Shown here one piece after another: positions 6,352 through 9,927 of a DNA stretch of 9,927 bases (position 1 is its first letter; each line of letters begins with the position of its first letter). The stretch comes from Chitinophagaceae bacterium. GTDB lineage: Bacteria > Bacteroidota > Bacteroidia > Chitinophagales > Chitinophagaceae. The stretch spans positions 1 to 9,927 of the forward strand of contig JAICHT010000123.1 in assembly GCA_025924755.1 (NCBI GenBank), read 5' to 3'. A model generated the notes under the pieces. That model saw only the letters and a program-made list of their open reading frames with translations. It was not told the DNA's origin and ran no database searches. The translations under genes were made by a program, and so were the position numbers.

Positions 6352-7527
6352 ATGATTAAAAATATCCAAAATGCTTCCTGTGCGTTCTTACGCAATATTG
6401 ATCTGGTATGTTTTTCCCATCTCCGATGGGGATTTGTTTATCAGCGGCCTCAACACTTATTGAGCAGGTTTTCAAACTATACACGGGTGTTCTTTATAGA
6501 GGAACCTATGTACCATGATGCACCGGATAAATTGCACATTTCAGAAAGCGATAAAAATGTTTTTGTAGTCGTTCCATATCTTACTAATGGCACCACACAT
6601 AAAGATGCAGTAGCCAAACAAAAAAAGTTAGTGGATTCTCTTTTTAGTTTGATGGAAATTTCTAATTATTTTATTTGGTATTATACGCCCATGGCTTTGT
6701 CATTCAGCGATCATTTAACGCCTCAACTTACTGTGTATGATTGTATGGATGAATTAGCTGCATTTAAATTTGCACCTAAAGAATTAAAGGATAATGAAAA
6801 GAAATTATTATCCATAGCAGATGTGGTATTCACCGGTGGCCATAGCATTTACGAAGCAAAGAAACATTCGCATACCAATATTCATTCTTTTCCAAGCAGC
6901 ATCGATAAACAACATTTTGGTATAGCAAGAAAAAAAACAAAAGATCCTGTAGACCAGGCTGATATTCCACATCCACGATTGGGTTTTTTTGGTGTGATTG
7001 ATGAAAGAATGGATATTAATTTAATAGGAGAAATGGCAGATGCCAAACCGGATTGGCACTTTGTAATTATTGGCCCGGTTGTAAAGATTGACCCTGCTAC
7101 ATTACCAAACAATTCAAACATACATTATCTCGGAGGGAAAAGTTATAAAGAGTTGCCATCTTATATTGCTAACTGGGATGTAGCCTTAATTCCGTTTGCA
7201 ATAAATGAATCTACCAAGTATATCAGCCCAACGAAAACGCCTGAATACTTAGCTGCTGGAAAGCAAGTAGTTTCTACACCCATAAAAGATGTAATTGCAC
7301 CTTATGGTGATAACAACCTGGTGTACATTGGCAGTACAACAGAAGAATTTATAAAGCACAGTGAAACAATATTAAGCAAGAAACGAAATAAGGACTGGTT
7401 AGATAAAGTAGACAACTTTTTGGAAGGAAATTCCTGGGAGCGAACCTGGAGCCAAATGGTACGTCATATTGAAAATATTTTAGAAACAAACCAATCGACA
7501 AGAAAAAAAGAGAAATTATATGTTTGA
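6352..7527 (+). CDS. Glycosyltransferase, GT-B fold, GT1/GT4-like
   Basis: The product has 391 residues and no signal peptide or membrane segment, so it should act at the cytoplasmic face on a nucleotide sugar. The N-terminal motif H-L-R-W-G-F-V-Y-Q-R-P-Q-H-L-L-S-R-F (residues 23-40) is typical of a group of bacterial glycosyltransferases with similarity to TuaH. The C-terminal Rossmann half shows RLGFFGVIDERMD, then W-x-F-V-I-I-G-P and S292-P-T-K-T-P-E298-Y-L-A-A-G-K-Q-V-V-S-T, in which E298 fits the conserved donor-binding glutamate of the GT-B EX7E region. The gene overlaps glf by eight bases, so the two are almost surely translated as a coupled pair. From that context UDP-galactofuranose or a glycan containing it is a possible donor or acceptor, but this is inference; the known galactofuranosyltransferases are often of other families. 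The sugar and linkage cannot be read from the sequence. Confidence 0.88.
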   Translation: MIKNIQNASCAFLRNIDLVCFSHLRWGFVYQRPQHLLSRFSNYTRVFFIEEPMYHDAPDKLHISESDKNVFVVVPYLTNGTTHKDAVAKQKKLVDSLFSLMEISNYFIWYYTPMALSFSDHLTPQLTVYDCMDELAAFKFAPKELKDNEKKLLSIADVVFTGGHSIYEAKKHSHTNIHSFPSSIDKQHFGIARKKTKDPVDQADIPHPRLGFFGVIDERMDINLIGEMADAKPDWHFVIIGPVVKIDPATLPNNSNIHYLGGKSYKELPSYIANWDVALIPFAINESTKYISPTKTPEYLAAGKQVVSTPIKDVIAPYGDNNLVYIGSTTEEFIKHSETILSKKRNKDWLDKVDNFLEGNSWERTWSQMVRHIENILETNQSTRKKEKLYV

Positions 7528-8656
7528 TTACTTAATTGTAGGGGCAGGCTTTGCTGGCAGTGTATTGGCTGAACGTTTGGCTTCTCAGGCTGGAAAGAAA
7601 ATTTTAATAATTGATAAAAGAGAACATATTGCTGGTAACGCCTACGATTATTATAATGAAGATGGAATATTAATACATAAATACGGGCCGCATATTTTTC
7701 ACACCAACTCAAAAGAAGTATTCGATTATTTAGGAAAGTTTACTCCGTGGCGTCCTTACGAGCATAAAGTGTTGGCAAGCGTTGATGGGCAATTGGTACC
7801 GATACCTATCAATTTAAACACCATTAATGAGTTATATGGATTAAATTTAAACAGTTCTGAAGTAGAAACTTTTTTTGCTTCAAAGGCAGAACCCATTACA
7901 CGGGTACAAACTTCAGAAGATGTGGTAGTTGGTAAAGTGGGTAGGGAATTATATGAAAAATTTTTTAGAGGATACACCCGTAAGATGTGGGATCTGGATC
8001 CTTCTGAATTAGATGCCAGCGTTACTGCCAGGGTTCCCACTCGTACCAACCGGGATAACAGGTATTTTACAGATACGTATCAATCAATGCCGCTGCATGG
8101 GTATACCTATATGTTTCAAAAGATGTTATCGCATCCCAATATCAAAGTGATGCTTAACACCGATTACAAAGAAATAATTGATATTATACCTCACAAGCAA
8201 TTAATATATACCGGCCCTATAGACGCTTATTTCAACTATTGCTATGGTAAGCTTCCTTATCGTTCTTTAGAGTTTAAGTTTGAAACTATAGATGCGGATA
8301 CCTTTCAGCCCACTGGAACTGTTAACTATCCTAACAGCCAGGCATATACGCGGATTACAGACTTTAAATATTTAACAGGGCAAAAGCATGCAAAAACTGC
8401 CGTAGTATATGAGTTTCCGCAGGCAGAAGGCGATCCGTATTATCCGGTGCCTAGGCCAGAAAATGCGGAGGTATATAAAAAATATCAGCAGCTGGCGGCC
8501 ACCGTTACCAATACTTATTTTGCGGGCAGGTTAGCTACCTATAAGTATTATAATATGGACCAGGTGGTGGCACAGTCCTTAACACTTTTCAAAAAGATTA
8601 TGCAAAGCTCAGAGCAACATTTAAATGGTAAAGCAACTCCTATTTTACAAGCATAG
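7520..8656 (+). CDS. glf: UDP-galactopyranose mutase
   Basis: This FAD enzyme interconverts UDP-galactopyranose and UDP-galactofuranose in the cytoplasm and supplies galactofuranose for surface glycans. The product has 378 residues, close to the 384 of the Klebsiella enzyme. The FAD-binding start IVGAGFAGSVLAERL (6-20) has GxGxxG. It is followed by DKREHIAGNAYD (32-43), KYGPHIFHT (54-62) with the isoalloxazine-side histidine, KMWDLDPSELDASVTARVP (155-173), and a C-terminal AGRLATYKYYNMDQV (335-349). R175 and R278 correspond by remembered alignment to the essential Klebsiella R174 and R280. Where the Klebsiella and Mycobacterium enzymes have Y-L-D in the last motif, this one has Y-Y-N, so an active-site Asp appears as N345. 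The ATG at 7520 lies eight bases inside the upstream glycosyltransferase gene, whose TGA is at 7525-7527. A 19-bp palindromic terminator follows. Confidence 0.96.
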   Translation: MFDYLIVGAGFAGSVLAERLASQAGKKILIIDKREHIAGNAYDYYNEDGILIHKYGPHIFHTNSKEVFDYLGKFTPWRPYEHKVLASVDGQLVPIPINLNTINELYGLNLNSSEVETFFASKAEPITRVQTSEDVVVGKVGRELYEKFFRGYTRKMWDLDPSELDASVTARVPTRTNRDNRYFTDTYQSMPLHGYTYMFQKMLSHPNIKVMLNTDYKEIIDIIPHKQLIYTGPIDAYFNYCYGKLPYRSLEFKFETIDADTFQPTGTVNYPNSQAYTRITDFKYLTGQKHAKTAVVYEFPQAEGDPYYPVPRPENAEVYKKYQQLAATVTNTYFAGRLATYKYYNMDQVVAQSLTLFKKIMQSSEQHLNGKATPILQA

Positions 8657-8674
8657 TTAGAAGTATTAGATTAT

Positions 8675-8741
8675 AAATAAAAAATCTTTGTAGCATCCAA
8701 TTAAGCTTCTGCTTATGGTACACTACAAAGATTTTTTATTT
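8675..8741. terminator. Bidirectional terminator between convergent genes
   Basis: A perfect 19-bp inverted repeat: AAATAAAAAATCTTTGTAG at 8675-8693 and its complement at 8723-8741. The A-rich foot on one side and the T-rich foot on the other make it work in both directions. The 29-nt loop holds a small hairpin, TAAGC (8702-8706) with GCTTA (8711-8715). It sits between glf (plus) and the small minus-strand ORF, ending 19 bases after the glf stop. Confidence 0.93.
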
Positions 8742-8754
8742 GTGATCTTTATGT

Positions 8755-9048
8755 TTAGTTTTTTAAATTATACAAGTGATGACCTTCTTTATTTAAAATT
8801 TGCTGACTGCTTATAGGAGTTAATAAAGAATCTTTTACCATCTTTTCAATAAGCCTTACCTGTTCATCAAGTTCGCCGGCTTGTGCAATAAGTTTCCAGC
8901 TTTCAATTTTCATTAATGCGCGTCTGCTGGTTTTTGTCACATGGCGATCCAACCAAAGTGATTTTTCAGCTAGGTACAACTGGTGGTTGCGGAAGTAAGC
9001 ATGCATAGGATGAATTTTAAATTGATTGTTATATTGAATAGACAACAA
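8755..9048 (-). CDS. Small hypothetical protein, 97 residues, unrecognised
   Basis: I do not recognise this product. It would be 97 residues, mixed polar and hydrophobic, and probably mostly helical: S-L-W-L-D-R-H-V-T-K-T-S-R-R-A-L (30-45), then a central helix-like stretch rich in Ile, Leu, Glu and Lys (46-76). There is no signal peptide, no membrane segment and no cysteine, so no zinc site. An internal ATG at residue 15 could be the true start. It is the only ORF of note on either strand here, lies 100 bases downstream of the fusA2-like stop on the same strand, and ends just before a bidirectional terminator; both facts support a real gene. No clear promoter was found in the 100-bp gap. I am moderately sure that it is translated. 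Confidence 0.55.
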   Translation of the reverse strand: MLSIQYNNQFKIHPMHAYFRNHQLYLAEKSLWLDRHVTKTSRRALMKIESWKLIAQAGELDEQVRLIEKMVKDSLLTPISSQQILNKEGHHLYNLKN

Positions 9049-9148
9049 ATTAATTAGAAAAGTTTAATATTCTCGATCCATAAAAACTAAATCATCTTTT
9101 TAATGCTTTTCACTTAATGCAAACTTTCCGAAGTACTAATTGTAAATA

Positions 9149-9927
9149 TTAAGCTAATTCAGTTTCAGTCTTACTATAATCATCGGTAAGTTTCTTTTGC
9201 TGATCATAAGACAATGGTGCGTAATCGTAAAAGCTCATTTTGAACCGGGCTCTTCCACCGGTTAGTGATCGTAAGGAAGAAGAGAAATCGTGCATTTCTG
9301 CAAGCGGCACTTTCGCGAAAATCTTTTGAAATTGTCCTTCCGTTTCCATTCCATCAATTACAGCTCTTCTGCTTTGCAAATCGCCAATAACCGCGCCGGT
9401 CAATTCTTCCGAACAAATAACTTCTACCGTATTTATTGGTTCTAATATTTGAGGATCGGCCTGTTGAAAAGCATCTTTGAAAGCCATCAGGCCGGCAATT
9501 TTAAAGGAGATATCATTAGAATCAACCGGGTGCATTTTCCCATCATATACACATACTCTTACGTCTCGTACATAAGAGCCGGTTAAAGGACCTTCCTGCA
9601 TTTTTTCCATAATCCCTTTTAATATAGAAGGCATAAAGCGGTTGTCTATACTACCACCAACAATACAATTGTAATAAACCAGTTTTCCGCCCCATGAAAG
9701 ATCAAATGTTTCACGGCCGCGTATGGTTAAATCGTTGGGTTCAGGCATATTTTGATAGTAGGGCTCTACTCTTAGATATACTTCACCAAACTGACCGGAA
9801 CCGCCTGATTGTTTTTTATGCCGGTAATTGGCTTCTGCTTTCTTCCGAATGGTTTCGCGATAGGGTATACGAGGCTTATTAAATTTCACCTGCAGCTTAA
9901 AATTATTTTCTATTTTCCATTTGGCTA
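9149..9927 (-). CDS. fusA: Elongation factor G paralogue, EF-G2-like (C-terminal part, cut by window edge)
   Basis: The reading frame is open to the right edge, giving 258 residues (I extended it 12 residues past a GTG at 9889 because the frame has no stop upstream). It covers domains IV and V of EF-G, the translocase that moves tRNA and mRNA through the ribosome; the GTPase domains lie outside. Recognisable parts are P-Y-R-E-T-I-R-K-K-A-E-A, K-K-Q-S-G-G-S-G-Q-F-G-E-V, the domain IV segment GSYVRDVRVCVYDGKMHPVD followed by SNDISFKIAG, and ELTGAVIGDLQSRRAVIDGM in domain V. The form V-Y-D-G-K-M-H-P-V-D-S-N-D fits the FusA2-type paralogue of Bacteroidota rather than the main EF-G beside the str operon. 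Some second EF-Gs act in ribosome recycling or stress; which role applies here is not visible. The call as an EF-G family C-terminus is sure, the paralogue assignment less so. Confidence 0.9.
   Translation of the reverse strand, partial: AKWKIENNFKLQVKFNKPRIPYRETIRKKAEANYRHKKQSGGSGQFGEVYLRVEPYYQNMPEPNDLTIRGRETFDLSWGGKLVYYNCIVGGSIDNRFMPSILKGIMEKMQEGPLTGSYVRDVRVCVYDGKMHPVDSNDISFKIAGLMAFKDAFQQADPQILEPINTVEVICSEELTGAVIGDLQSRRAVIDGMETEGQFQKIFAKVPLAEMHDFSSSLRSLTGGRARFKMSFYDYAPLSYDQQKKLTDDYSKTETELA

Noticed and set aside
9694..9882. 62-residue plus-strand ORF opposite the EF-G gene
   Set aside because: It is antisense to conserved EF-G sequence and has no recognisable features.

Overview
The window reads as ordinary chromosomal DNA of a Bacteroidota bacterium, most likely of the Chitinophagaceae type. 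This is inferred from protein flavour, moderate to low GC, AT-rich translation leaders without Shine-Dalgarno boxes, and promoters of the form TTG-N19-TAnnTTTG. There are ten genes, two of them cut by the window edges, plus one unrecognised small ORF. No RNA genes, insertion sequences, CRISPR arrays or phage genes were seen.

Left part (1-5028) is translation, RNA turnover and proteolysis. A 5' fragment of a MiaE-type tRNA hydroxylase runs leftward off the edge. Divergent from it lie rpsO (ribosomal protein S15) and pnp (polynucleotide phosphorylase), the widely conserved pair, with a hairpin between them. prmA (ribosomal protein L11 methyltransferase) follows, separated from pnp only by a perfect terminator-like hairpin that ends 5 bases before its start codon. 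An M48-family metallopeptidase lipoprotein comes next and ends at a strong terminator.

Middle part (5050-6220) holds a textbook Bacteroidota promoter, a small DUF3052-like protein and a compact SET-domain protein with the full zinc-cysteine set of eukaryotic SET/post-SET methyltransferases. A 12-bp hairpin with a T-run sits between these two genes and abuts the SET start codon.

Right part (6350-8660) is a two-gene cell-surface sugar unit: a GT-B-like glycosyltransferase overlapping glf (UDP-galactopyranose mutase) by 8 nt. This suggests production and use of galactofuranose in a surface glycan. A 19-bp perfect palindrome then ends both this unit and the leftward genes: a small unknown ORF and the C-terminal third of a fusA2-type elongation factor G paralogue running off the right edge.

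Points most worth a second look are the SET-domain protein, the two terminator-like hairpins that directly abut downstream start codons (possible read-through or attenuation control), and the GT/glf coupling. Nothing here amounts to an evident new defence or mobile system.
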